From the NCBI GenBank assembly GCA_015178975.1, contig WHVD01000087.1:294655-358654 (forward strand): 64,000 nt of DNA. Reading direction: 5' to 3'. Source of the DNA: Hysterangium stoloniferum. Lineage: Eukaryota > Basidiomycota > Agaricomycetes > Hysterangiales > Hysterangiaceae. Below the pieces are notes generated by a model that worked only from the letters and a program-made list of their open reading frames with translations, was not told the DNA's origin and did no database searches. Made by a program: the position numbers and the translations under genes. This document shows, piece by piece, positions 53,885-64,000 of the stretch. Within the stretch, counting starts at the first letter, position 1; each line of letters begins with the position of its first letter.

Positions 53885-55908
53885 AGTGTTTGAAAGCCTT
53901 AAGTGAATCAGATTTGAGTCAGAGAAATTGAACTTGGGTTTCCTGGCTATAATCATCTGTGAAGCTAATGTAATAGAGATTTCTGCCAATGCTAGTAGTT
54001 TGCACAGGTCCCCATAGATCAGCATGCACTAATTCCATATATATGCAAGCTCTGTTCCTGGATTCTTCTGGGAATGGTTGTCGGACTGCCTTAGCCTTTG
54101 TGCAGGCATCACAGAACTCAGGAGTGGAGGTGGAATCCAGCTCCATACCTTCATCAATTCCGTTCTTTACTGCATCCATAACTGCGGGTTGTGCTACATG
54201 TCCTAGAATTCAATGAAGTGCATGCACAGAAAATTTCTCCTGTGCTGCAAGTGGTTGGTGGGAAAATGGAGTGGGGATAGTGTATAACCCATTGGCTAGT
54301 GGAATTTCCACTATGGTCTTCCACTGTGGTGCAGGAGAAATGATCCTACACAGATTTTCCTCAAATTGGAATGTAAATCCTCCTGAAGCAATGCGATTTG
54401 TGGAGATAAGGGTTAGAGAAATTTTCAGAGTATACAGCACATTTTTCAGCATTACTACTGTAGTCTTGCTTCCTAAGGGTAGATTAATATTGATATCTCC
54501 TCTTCCAATAACACTGATTGTTGTTCCATTGGTGGTGTAAACCTCTTGTGCAGGGATATTTGAGAAGGTAATAAACTTTGTTTGGTCTGGACTGAAGTGT
54601 GATGTTGCCCCAGATTCTATGATTGCACTTTCCTTGTTCTTTGGCATAGTTATGATTGCTGTGGTCATAAATGCAAAGTTATCTTGGGGTGTTGGAGCAG
54701 ATGCAGTACTTGCAGATTGCTTCTTTTGAGCTCTGCCTCCTCGATTATTGTGTCCTGGATGCTGGGGTGCCTGTCCCTCCTTTCCACCTGGCCACCAACA
54801 ATATGATTTGTAGTGGCCTTTATGATGATAGTTATAACATTCAACATCTACATTTTTGCCATTGGCACTATCTCCTTCTTTCCTGGGATTACATGTCTTC
54901 CTATTTTCTGATTGTGCAGAAAAGGCAGAGTTCCCTCTTTCCTTGTCAGACTTTGGCCTGTGACCTGTCTATGCTCATATTCCTCTGTAATGACTCTTAT
55001 TAGGTCAGTTGGGATTATATCCTTACCATTCATATGGGCATTGGCACTGATTGCGGATAGGGTGGGTCAATATGACACTGGTAGTGATCCCATGATAATG
55101 GCACTATAGTCTTCATCATCTATCCTCACTCCCATTCCTGCAAGGGATTGCTTCAATCTCTGAAGTGCTCCAAAATGATCTTTCCTTCTTGAAAGCATGT
55201 CTCATGCATCCACCATTGAAGGTCAGTTTGGGTTAGCTTCATTTTGTCCTGGTGGATAGCACATAACTCCAACCATATATTGGAGGCACTCTTGAATTCC
55301 TGTACCTGCAGGATAATGTATATTTTGTTAGTCCTATAGACTCCATTCAGTGGGGACTGTGGATTGTACCAGGACCACACTGGTGAGATGTTGAGGGGGC
55401 AATTCCACCTTCAGATGAATCCTCAGCTGACAACTCAGAGGAAGGAGCTGGAATATTGGGTTGCAGTACATCATTGGCATGTCTGGGTGGGAAGCCAAAC
55501 AAAGGTGCATGGGAAGGGGATGTGGTAATCTAGAATTGGGATGCATGGTGGAAATAGGGTGCATAGACACTGATGAGGAGCTCCCACTTGACTCATTGTG
55601 GTCTAGTTGCAAATCATGGTGATGGAAATGGTTTTGTAGTGTTGCTCAAGTTTTTGAGAAGTTGTAGGAATGTGCACACTGTGCCTCAGAGTGGGAGTGC
55701 ATCACATAGGTTGCTTGGTCAATGGCTGCTGCTGCTGAACTAAAGCTGATTTGCATCTCTATCATAGGTCCCCCAATTAACTCATTTCTTATCATCAGCC
55801 TTCCTGACTTAGAGCATCTTTCCCACCCTTCTATTTAAGATCTTAACACTTCCATGGACCCTGTGGTAATTCCACCTATTTCCCTTATTACTGCAGCAGC
55901 TTTTGTCA
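53885..55908 (-). pseudogene. Ty1/copia Gag-protease-integrase fragment
   Basis: Minus strand, 5' to 3': a Gag region from about 55908 (AAAVIREIGG, then AIDQATYVMHSHS, then UBN2-like NIWLELCAIHQDKMKL at about 55250), and a zinc knuckle near 54800-54840 (CYNYHHKGHYKSYC, second Cys replaced by Tyr). Then the protease motif ESGATSHFSP (usual D-S-G-A, here E; about 54590-54620) and GAG-pre-integrase (FCDACTKAKAVRQPFP, about 54080). The integrase start follows (YMELVHADLWGPVQT, SFTDDYS, about 53945-54030). It is cut at 53885 by R53. Stops and frameshifts occur in Gag. Confidence 0.88.
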
Positions 55909-55911
55909 TGG

Positions 55912-56725
55912 TGTTACAACCAGAAAACCTGCCAGACTCCAGGCACTACCCTATATGCACCTGCACCCTATGCCAGGACCTGGAGGATGAACCTGTCCAT
56001 GCCTGACCTTCATTGTCTCATGTATCAGTCACTGGAATACCCACTGGGACCCACACATGTTGTACCTGTCTATCTCTGACCCTGTCCCATGCATCAGTCA
56101 CTGGACCCTGCTCAAAAAACCCATCAGCTCTATAACTGAGCCCCATTCCCGTTATGGTCAAATGACCAGTGATGTTCTGGACTCCACTCCCGCCCCATTC
56201 CCATTATGGTCTAATGACCTGTCATGTTTTGGACTCCACCTCTGTTCTGTTCTGCTCCCAACACCTAATTTGGTGTTTACTTATCTCGTTTCATGATTAC
56301 TTGTTTGGATTTCATTATTACTGGATTTGGTATAACATACATTCCACAGTCTATATAGTCTGGCAGATGTTGTACATACAATCCAGTCAGAAAATCAGCT
56401 TAGATCCCGCCAGTAATCTCAATATATTTTCCACTCTATTCCCTCTTTGAAACACACTGCTATTTACCTCATTGGAGCCAACAGGCTCTCACCTATCTAT
56501 CACTTGACCTCTGACCCATCACCACCCAACCTCTCGACATCCATGGGATTCCCACAATCAACTCTTGACCCATCAACTACTCCCAGACTCCCTGGGATTC
56601 CCTTCTGCCTGTCTGAAATTGGATGCCACGATCTTGCGAGGGCGCAGCCTATAAGCTGAAGCCAAGTCTTACCAGCCTTCCTGCAGGTTTCTCCAGAAAC
56701 ACTCTGATAAGCTCCACATGCACTG
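55912..56725 (+). repeat. LTR family 2 copy
   Basis: Starts TGTTACAACCAGAAAACC and follows the family through GGTGTTTACTTATCTCG and the core at 56651-56669. The 3' end is diverged (about 56725) and no target duplication is clear. Confidence 0.75.
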
Positions 56726-56907
56726 TGATGTATTAGCCTTATTTTAATACTATCTTCTGAAAAAGGAGTCCAATGCTCTATCAAAATGTGCAAATACTCA
56801 ATTCACTACAAGGTAAAATAATGTAAGTATTTGATATTAATCAGTGGCAGCCTGAATAGACTTAGAACCCCTGAAGTCAAGAGTTTACTTGAATATATGC
56901 ACCCTAC

Positions 56908-57466
56908 TGTTATGACCCGTTCCTGGATGTTTCAATATCCAACTTCCAACTTCTGACTTCCAACCTCCAACTACAGAACATCATAGTTACTGTATCTTCT
57001 GCATTCTTCCCTTGTTCCTCATTTGGTAAATTGTCTGTTGACAAGTATTCACTTGTTTGTTTATTATATTCCTGTTTCAGAATATTGTCTCCCCAATTTG
57101 TCTTGTTGTATTCCCATTTCAGAATACTTCCATTTCCGTCTTATTGTGGTCTTAGTTTGTAGTACAATAATGAGAAGAACTTATATTAGTTTCCATGAAT
57201 TTGTACTTTACTTTAGATCTGATATTGACTTAGTTTCTTATTCCCTCTTCCATCTTTCTGTATGCTTGATATTCGGAACTCTGCAGAACTCTGAATATCC
57301 GTATCTTCCATCGTAAGTCTCACCTTTGAAATTAAGGACTTTTGAGTGTTTGCATAGAGGCACAGCACATAAGCTGAAGCCAACGTCCTGACCCTATCCG
57401 ATAGTTCCTGACTTCCCAGTGACTTTCCGATAGTTCCGGAATAAGTTCCCGACATGGCACTTAACA
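56908..57466 (+). repeat. Solo LTR, family 4, without minisatellite
   Basis: TGTTATGACCCG ... GGCACTTAACA with a perfect target duplication CCTAC (56903-56907, 57467-57471). Same family as 43793-44967. The core is present with one inserted base at 57369-57388. Confidence 0.9.
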
Positions 57467-58677
57467 CCTACTTTGCAAAGAAGGTTTTGAGAGCTGCTTT
57501 TGCAAGCTGTTCTTTTTCTGTGAAAACAACTACTAAAATATGAATAACAATTCACTGATTCCAAACCTAGATTTGACTTTGATTCTAGCTAGTTTATATA
57601 TATGTATATTATACTATTTATCAAACAGTAAAAATATTTATAAACAGGTCAAAAGATTAGATATAGAATAAAACACTATTTGGCTAATATATGCTTTATT
57701 TATACTAACCTACAGGGTCTACTGTGATACTAACGTATCAGGATCTTAATGTAGTCTTAAGGATCTTGCAAGGATATTTTCAGTATTTATTTCTGCTTAA
57801 AACTGAAAGAAATTGGAATTGTGCTTCTAATCTCAAACAATGATAACAAGATTGTTTATTACTTTAATTGATAGCCAACAACTCAACTAGAGGTGGATAA
57901 GTAATAAAGGCCAGCTACTCAACTAAGAGGTGGCAAAGGGGAACAGAACTCTTGTCAGAAGCTCAACTAGAGGTGGCAGGGAATCCTGATTGGTCAGAAG
58001 CTCAACTAGAGGTGACAAGGGATCCTGATTGGTGCCAGAAGCTCAACTAGAGGTGGTGCTGCAGTGACACATAGATGTGGTGTAGTATATGGGTTGATAA
58101 AAAGTTATATTTTCATGGGTGGAGCAGAGCTCCTTATATACACTAGGATCTGAGACATTTTGAGACATTTAGAACTTTATTTCTATCCAATTTTAGTTTC
58201 TACCTGGAAACTGCTAGAATGTTTTAGAAATTTCTGCCATTCTCCATATATGATGACATAATTGATGATGTAATGTTCCCACGTGTTATGAGGTCAGTGC
58301 ACATCACACTACTCTTCACATTTGTTGCATTTTGTGGATGTCACTTGTTGTGACAACTGTCACCTGCTGTGATGACTATTCCTGCGCATTGTGTAATAAG
58401 TGCTAGCTGGCTGGTTTAAAAATATATAGTTAAAAAAGAATAAAAAGGTAGAAATTTCGTAGTTCCTTCAATTCTTAAGATAGAAATGAAAAATAAATTG
58501 CATATTTTCAAGATAAATCAAAGGAATATTGTACAATTTTATCATCACGATATAAGTACATTTAAAGAGCCTTTTTAGCAATTTCATTTTGGGGAAGTTG
58601 AGAAAAGTTGAAATTTTTTAAAAAATACATGACACGCACTCCTTAACACATGGCTACAAAGTTGGATGGATCCCAGG
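57467..58677. other. AT-rich unassigned region with a short tandem array
   Basis: No gene supported. It contains the tandem repeat at 57880-58060. Confidence 0.45.
57880..58060 (+). repeat. Irregular tandem repeat, AGAAGCTCAACTAGAGGTGG units
   Basis: Five units of about 34-42 bp built around CTCAACTAGAGGTGG; the last three are nearly regular with AATCCTGATTGGT spacers. Confidence 0.85.
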
Positions 58678-59300
58678 TGTGAGAGGTACTGCGAAATACA
58701 TTCTGAAAATAGTCCGGACAGACCCACACTATATTTCAATTATTGTTTCTATTTTCTCTTTATTTTATCACATGCATATATTAGTTCGACGATGTATGTA
58801 TTTCTATGGTACATAGACTCTTGTGGGGGCACACATACTAGATCTATGTACTCTAGCACCTATAGTTGAAACTCAGACACTTTTTACCATCACAACTTGC
58901 CCAGACACCCACTTAGTGTCCTGTAAGTTGTGATTGGGGTATCATCTCAACTGTCATGGACAGAATGCAACTATCGGTGCAATCACTGTTTCAAACTACA
59001 TAGTCGAAACTTGAATCATTATCTCAATCCATGCAGATTGCATCTGCGCTACTCTACTTGTTCAGCTCTCTTATTATTTCCTTAATCATTAGAGCTGTTG
59101 CTCATAATTGTACTGTAGAGTCAATTCTTCTCACAGTTGTCTTAGTTATCTATTCAGTACTTAAGATACCTAATTCTTTCAGTTGTATTGAACTTAGACA
59201 GTCAATACACACTTTATCCATATTAGACTTAAATAGTCAATACTTTGTTGTGTTGTACCTAAATGGGTGATATTCTTTGTATATAGAATGGTTAGAACTC
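58678..59300 (+). repeat. LTR family 7, plus orientation
   Basis: Starts TGTGAGAGGTACTG and matches the reverse complement of 61830-62471 in order: TATTAGTTCGACGA, AACTCAGACACTTTTTACC, TCAATACTTTGTTG, ATAGAATGGTTAGAACT. The 3' end is set approximately by loss of similarity. Confidence 0.8.
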
Positions 59301-59706
59301 TCACAACTCTTCACACCAAGCATTCACAATCAACCTCAGAATTGTTGAAGCAACCAGACATTTTACAACCCTGGAACCCAAAGCCATCCCAGATAAATGA
59401 CTTTGCCGATGTTTTTAGTAAAAAGGAAGCTGACCAGTTTTCACCCCATAGACTGTACAACCTAAAAATTGACCTTGAAGACAGGGCAAAGCCACCCCTT
59501 GGACCAATATACCTGCTCTCCTCTGTGGAATCTTCCACAATCTGGGATTTCCTGGATGAGCATTTGTCCATAGGTTTAATCCAGCCATCCAAGTGTCCTT
59601 TTGGAGGACACATCCTTTTTGTCAAAAAGAAGGATGGATCCCTCAAACTTTGTGTTGATTTCAGAGGACTCAATGCAGTTACTGAAACAATCAGTCCAAG
59701 ATATTC
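59300..59706 (+). pseudogene. Ty3/gypsy RT N-terminal fragment (plus strand)
   Basis: NDFADVFSKKEADQFSPHRL, then KPPLGPIYLLS, LSIGLIQPSKCPFGG and FVKKKDGSLKLCVDFRGLNA are the linker and first RT motifs of a Ty3/gypsy Pol. At about 59706 the reading stops matching and the continuing RT motifs appear on the opposite strand. Confidence 0.88.
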
Positions 59707-59960
59707 AATCTTTTCCTGCTCAAATTCACATTTCTCTGCCTTTAAGTATAACTTATTTTTCTCCAATATCTCCAGAACCCTCTTGACTGCTTCTCTGTGT
59801 TTTTAAGGGTGAAGACAAGGATATCATCCATGTAAACAATGACAACCTGTCCATTAATCAGTTCTATGTATGAACAAATCATTCATCATGGTCTGAAAAG
59901 TAGCAGGACTGTTGGTGAGACCAAAGAACATGACTAGTGGTTCAAATAACGGCTTCCCAT
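59706..59960 (-). pseudogene. Ty3/gypsy RT palm fragment, inverted
   Basis: Minus strand reads MFFGLTNSPATFQTMMNDLF, then YMDDILVF (catalytic YxDD, about 59822-59845) and LYLKAEKCEFEQEKIEYLG (about 59710-59765). In an intact element this directly follows the fragment at 59300-59706 on the same strand, so the segment is inverted. A frameshift and a stop are present. Confidence 0.88.
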
Positions 59961-59967
59961 TCTAAGG

Positions 59968-61767
59968 CTAAAGACTCACGCCAACAAGTTCCTCTACAAT
60001 ACCCCAAAGGAATGATCTGTGAGATCGACTGAATTCAGTGCGATGTTCATGGTCTAAAGTGTTCCACCAGATCTTGGCATTGCCGGTGAGTCGTCTTGGC
60101 AGAGTGACTCCTAACAATGTGCTCATGGAGTCTGAGATCTCTGAGAGACTCATGATATCCATGATGTAGTCCAGGGCTTTGGATTGCGTTCCATCGTATT
60201 CGGGAAGGTCAGACCATTTTATCTTGATGTCATTGGTGTTAAGAGAGATCTTTTTATCCTTAGGTAAGTCATCGATAGGTGCGCTAGCTCGAGGCTGTGT
60301 CGGAATTCGAAAAGGAGAGTTAGGTACTCCCCCATGATGCCCCCCACATCCCGAATTCCCTCCATGGTCTGGACTACTAGAGCTCCCAGATGAACTGCTA
60401 GGGGGTCCTCCTGGTGGCAGGAAGGCATTCGAGGAGATCGGCAAGGAATGGCAGGGATCATCTGGGTTCAGAGATCCTTGACCAGCAACCTGACCAGCTA
60501 TGCCCTCGGTGAATGCGGTAGAGAAGGATGGTCAACACCTGTTGGTGACTGATCTATTCCTAGTTGTGGGTAGTTCATCACCGAAGTTAGGATTATCTGA
60601 AATTCGTTTGAACGTGACGCGAGAGCGATGAGTCCCCTGATGGGGCGCCGGGCTGAGTTCCTTTGAGATTTCTTTCTCAATTTTGGTCATATTCAAAGGC
60701 CGGTGTGGCTGAGGTTGGTGGAGGGGAGTGCAGATTTCCATTCCCTTTTCCTGAAGATGGTCTGCAACTTGCATCCTCATATCCAATGGAAAGTCTTGCA
60801 AAATAATGGGACGATTGAGCGAATGAAGGAAATGAGTGTTGGGAGACCCATTTAGGGTACGAACAAACGAACTAGTTGTGGAGATGGGTGAATCGGGCAC
60901 TTGGATCGAGTCATTATAAGGGTAGAGCACTTCCAAAACCATCTTATCGAGTCTCCTCTGATTTTGTCTCAACTGACCCCTTAGAGTAAAATATGCGAAT
61001 GATGAATTTCGAGTGGCCCCATTAAGAGATTCCTCCAACATCCAGATGTATATATACTGGTAGTCAACCTTGGGCACGATGTGATCCCCACCGAGTAGGA
61101 TGTGAAGGATTTGCAACCCATCATCGTGTGCATGGAGCGCTTCAAGGAATAAAGAGAACACTTCCTGCTTAAAAATCATCCTTCCTCCTTCCATAACAGA
61201 AGTAACCTCACTCGACCATTCGGGAATTGAGCGGGTCAGATCCTCCAGGGTTCCTGGTCATGTGAATAAGTCCTGTGCCGACAAGATGGCCTGATAACGA
61301 CCTAACCAGACTGCTACAGTCACTGGTAAAAGGGGGTAATCTGTATTGTACTCCTCCACAAAGGGAGTAACCTGATCCGCGGAGATTCGATCGGTGTAGT
61401 ACATATCCCATTGCAAGTCGATGGGCTGAGCGTAAACCATATGACCCCCAAAGAATTGCTTGAGGATGACCTGCCTAGGCGGGAACGAGAGAATGGGTTC
61501 AGGAGCATGGGTAGGCTCGACATTAGCTCCAGGAGTGCTCAACTGCCCCGTTGATGGACTTTCTTCATGTGGACCTGGGGGAGCATCTGTTGACAGTCCA
61601 GCTGTTGCTCCTGGGAAACTTCCAGGAGGAACTGGTTTTTGAAAAGTCAACGAAGACTTCCTCATAGTGACGTTACGGGGTGGTTCCAGACTTGCAGGTC
61701 TTTGACGAGGTTTTGAACTACTCGGGGTTATCGAAGATCTTGGTGTTTGGTTCTTGCCAGTGGTCAT
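59968..61767 (-). pseudogene. Ty3/gypsy Gag
   Basis: Starts at 61767 (MTTGKNQTPRSSITPSSSKP). A Pro/Ser-rich N-terminus is followed by a long alpha-helical region (QVTPFVEEYNTDYPLLP). The C-terminal capsid-type part is WSDLPEYDGTQSKALDYI and RRLTGNAKIWWNTLDHEHR, the retrotransposon-Gag signature. TGA codons at 61258-61260 and 60532-60534 interrupt a frame that otherwise continues on both sides; CGA would fit at both. No zinc knuckle or protease follows, and the sequence jumps straight to the RT palm at 59960, so the rest of gag and the 5' part of pol are deleted. Confidence 0.82.
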
Positions 61768-62471
61768 TTACGTGCTTAGAAACTAATAGTTGTAAAGTAA
61801 CGTTTTCTCCATAGGGAAAGAGCGGTCCGGCCCAGATCACCACTGTGAAGAGTGGTGGAAGTTCTAACCGTTCTATATACGAAGAATAGCGACCGTTTAG
61901 GTACGACACATAGTTGTATTGACTGTTTAAGTCCAATACATGCTGAACAAGTATTGACTATTTAGTTCAATACGTCTGAGTGAAGTAACTATCTAAGGTA
62001 GAGTAGATAGCTAAAACGAATAAAGGGAATCGACCATTAGGTGCGATTCCGAATGACTGCTCAAGTGTAGAACAGAGTAACAAGAGTCGAATGATAGAGT
62101 AGCACGGACATTGTCTGCACGGATTGAGATATAAGTGGAGTTTCGACTGGTACAGTTCGAAACTATGATTATGTAGATAGTTGAAGCCCATCTGTGATGG
62201 TCGAGATGATACCTCAATCACGACTTACAGGACACTGACTGTGTGTCTGGGTAAGTCGTGGTTGCGAGGTAAAAAAGTGTCTGAGTTCTAATTATGGGCA
62301 CTAGAATACATGAGTCTGGCATATATGCACCCACAAGAGTCGATGAACCGCATACATAGGTCGTTGAACTAATATAGAAGTATAATAGAGAGAAAGAAGA
62401 AATAACAATGGGAATATAGTATGGGCTTATCCAGACTATATTTCCAAGCATATTTCACCATACCTCTCACA
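61768..62471 (-). repeat. LTR family 7, minus orientation, plus leader
   Basis: TGTGAGAGGTATGG read from 62471 on the minus strand, homologous to 58678-59300. The last roughly 60-70 bp before the Gag start are leader. No target duplication pairs the two LTRs (flanks CCAGG and CATAG), so the composite is rearranged. Confidence 0.78.
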
Positions 62472-62472
62472 C

Positions 62473-62708
62473 ATAGGCACCCAGTAGTCTAAAAATAACT
62501 CTACCTAATACAAAACAGGGGCCTTTCCCACAATGGAACACTAATGCTATGAGCTTCTGAAGTTAATCACATACTTCTCAGAAGCATATATTAGCCACAG
62601 TAGTTGATATCTACAAGGAAAGGGAAAGTGATGAAAGGCATGGAGTTGGACTGTGGACTCAGGGACTGCAATAAGGTGAGAAAATAGTGCTTCCTGGGGC
62701 CTACCATA
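62473..62708 (+). repeat. Duplicated flank (same as 9652-9890)
   Basis: See 9652-9890. Here it is followed by TA and the complete outer left TIR of the Tc1 element. Confidence 0.88.
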
Positions 62709-62949
62709 TACAGTGGGGGACAAAACCATTCCAATGATTTTTTTATATTTCAAAGAATGTTGAATAACTCAATGAGTACTTGACCAATTGAACTGAAGTT
62801 TTTAATTTAGGTAGTCATATATGTTGGCTATATACCCTAAGAATTTATGACATAAGCATTATTTGTCATCAAACTATAAATCAAATACTAATGCAATCTC
62901 ATTGGAACAGTTTTGTCCCTGGTATATAATCCAATACAAATCATATAAT

Positions 62950-63972
62950 CTAGTACTTGGTGTAACCCCCCTTTGGCATCAAAACAGCTGCAATCCTTCT
63001 AGGCATACTCTCTATCAAATTCTGACAAATAAAAGCAGGAATCCTGACCCATTCTGTCTGGACCCTTTCCCATAACTCCTGAATACTCCTAGGCTCCACT
63101 TCATACTCTAGTAGCCTCTTCTTGAGGTAATGCCAAAGGTGTTCAATTGGATTAAGATCAGCAGATTGAGGGGGCCATATCATGACATCAAAATCACTGC
63201 CATTAAGCCAATTGGTGGCCTTCTTGCTCTTGTGTTTGGGATCATTGTCTTGCTGTTCAGCAAGACAATGATCCCTAGTCTTCTTCTTGTAATGCTGAGA
63301 GATCCTTGAGGTTCATCCTCCAAAATGCTAACATAAAGTTCAGTATCCATCCTCCCATCAATCTTTGTAGCATATCCTGGTCCTTCCCAGAACATACAAC
63401 CCCACAACACCAGATTCCCCCCTCCAAAACTTGACTGTGCCCTCAACCAGCCTATCACTGAGCCCCTCTCCTGCTTTTTTCCACACCCACTTCCTCCCAT
63501 ATGACCCCAAATGATTGATTTTAGTCTCATCTGACCAAACAACCCTCTTCCAGTCCTCCAGAGACCAGTTCTTGTGTGCCAATGCAAAGTCCAGCCTCTC
63601 CCTTCTATGCCTTTTTGTGAGTTTAGGCCTTTTCCTCTTCACCACAGCCTTCATTCCAGCTTTCTTGAGTTCCCTATAAATTTTCTTGCAGAGATAGACT
63701 CCCCATTTATATCTTGTTGGACTTTAGAGGCCTGAGTGGCATGGTCAATCTTCTGGAAGTGATTTGTTGGATGATGTAATGGGTATCAGAGGGGGAATGT
63801 TTGTGTGGATAACCTCCAGCTGCTTTGGAGAGGGAGGAAGAATGTTTAGAGTGAATTCTGGATATAGTAGAGACAGAACAACCAGTGGTAGCAGCTACTT
63901 TATGTGCAGACTTGCCCTTGTCAAGTAGAGTAAGGAACATGATCAGGTTGAGCAGGAGTGAGAGCTCTCATG
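62950..63972 (-). pseudogene. Tc1/mariner DD34E-type transposase, copy 2
   Basis: Starts near 63972. FLTLLDKGKSAHKVAATTG and CSVSTISRIHSKHSSS are helix-turn-helix parts. RRERLDFALAHKNWSLEDW and VVWSDETKINHLGSYG (about 63520-63570) hold the first Asp. A disrupted second-Asp region coincides with the palindrome at 63238-63275. SADLNPIEHLWHYLKKRLLE (about 63105-63165) has the Glu, and the end is AAVLMPKGGY. One-base frameshifts separate the blocks. Confidence 0.88.
63238..63275. repeat. Perfect 18-bp-arm palindrome in transposase
   Basis: GGGATCATTGTCTTGCTG, a TT loop, then the exact reverse complement. In copy 1 (11107-11138) the same place is an imperfect palindrome. Confidence 0.95.
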
Positions 63973-64000
63973 ATGTAAACTGATGGGTTGTTGGGATGCT

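Larger units (their letters stand above)
62711..64000 (-). mobile_element. Tc1/mariner transposon copy 2 (right end beyond window)
   Basis: Left terminus CAGTGGGGGACAAAACC after TA (62709-62710); inner inverted site CATTGGAACAGTTTTGTCCC at about 62899-62920. It lacks the solo LTR found in copy 1. The element runs past the window end just beyond the transposase start. Confidence 0.9.

Noticed and set aside
57880..58060. Possible CRISPR-like array (repeated CTCAACTAGAGGTGG with spacers)
   Set aside because: Spacers are themselves repeated and variable in length; irregular tandem duplication in eukaryotic DNA is the simpler reading.

Overview
The window reads as a eukaryotic, almost certainly filamentous basidiomycete (Agaricomycotina-like), transposon graveyard. 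The evidence is short spliceosomal introns of about 47-77 nt with CTAAC/CTGAC-type branch sites, a Zn(II)2Cys6 zinc cluster, Tf1-like chromodomain Ty3/gypsy retrotransposons, DIRS-like tyrosine-recombinase retrotransposons, Tc1/mariner DD34E transposons and Ty1/copia fragments. I saw no bacterial features and no rRNA or tRNA gene. The species cannot be named from the sequence alone.

Layout. 1-3777: DIRS-like retrotransposon on the minus strand (gag with CCHC knuckle and a 354-nt intron, RT-RNase H, tyrosine recombinase cut by the window edge). 3950-4920: decayed Tc1 transposon. 4921-9650: AT-rich repeat debris plus a solo LTR. 9652-12179: Tc1 transposon split by a solo LTR; the same transposon with the same left flank recurs at 62473-64000. 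12629-22905: two copies of the 3' half of a Tf1-like chromovirus. The second retains pol, an antisense spliced gene for a coiled-coil/Zn2Cys6 protein, a polypurine tract and a 3' LTR, and is interrupted by a solo LTR and by a 1.27-kb LTR-like element that itself hosts a copia-type miniature element. 22906-24435: inverted LTR and a gag-only copia remnant.

25.5-42.3 kb is different. It is richer in CpG and contains three copies (A, B, C) of a segment carrying a non-transposon-looking spliced gene for a C2H2-finger protein. Copies A and B each conceptually splice into one open frame (about 454 and 485 codons) with in-frame indels; C is a fragment. A 770-bp strand-asymmetric C-rich island lies between A and B.

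42.6-64 kb is again nested transposable elements: a large fold-back repeat, a Tc1 element holding two solo LTRs (one with a 12-bp minisatellite), a dispersed copia pol, a three-level LTR nest at 47102-50205, a second copia gag-protease-integrase piece, and an LTR element whose LTRs and RT are inverted against each other.

Most nests were resolved from 5-bp target duplications and from empty sites visible elsewhere in the same window. Premature stops in the retroelement genes are repeatedly TGA where CGA fits (proved by a sister copy in one case), as expected from C-to-T decay at CpG. The most interesting candidates are the antisense Zn2Cys6 gene inside the chromovirus and the triplicated C2H2-finger gene.
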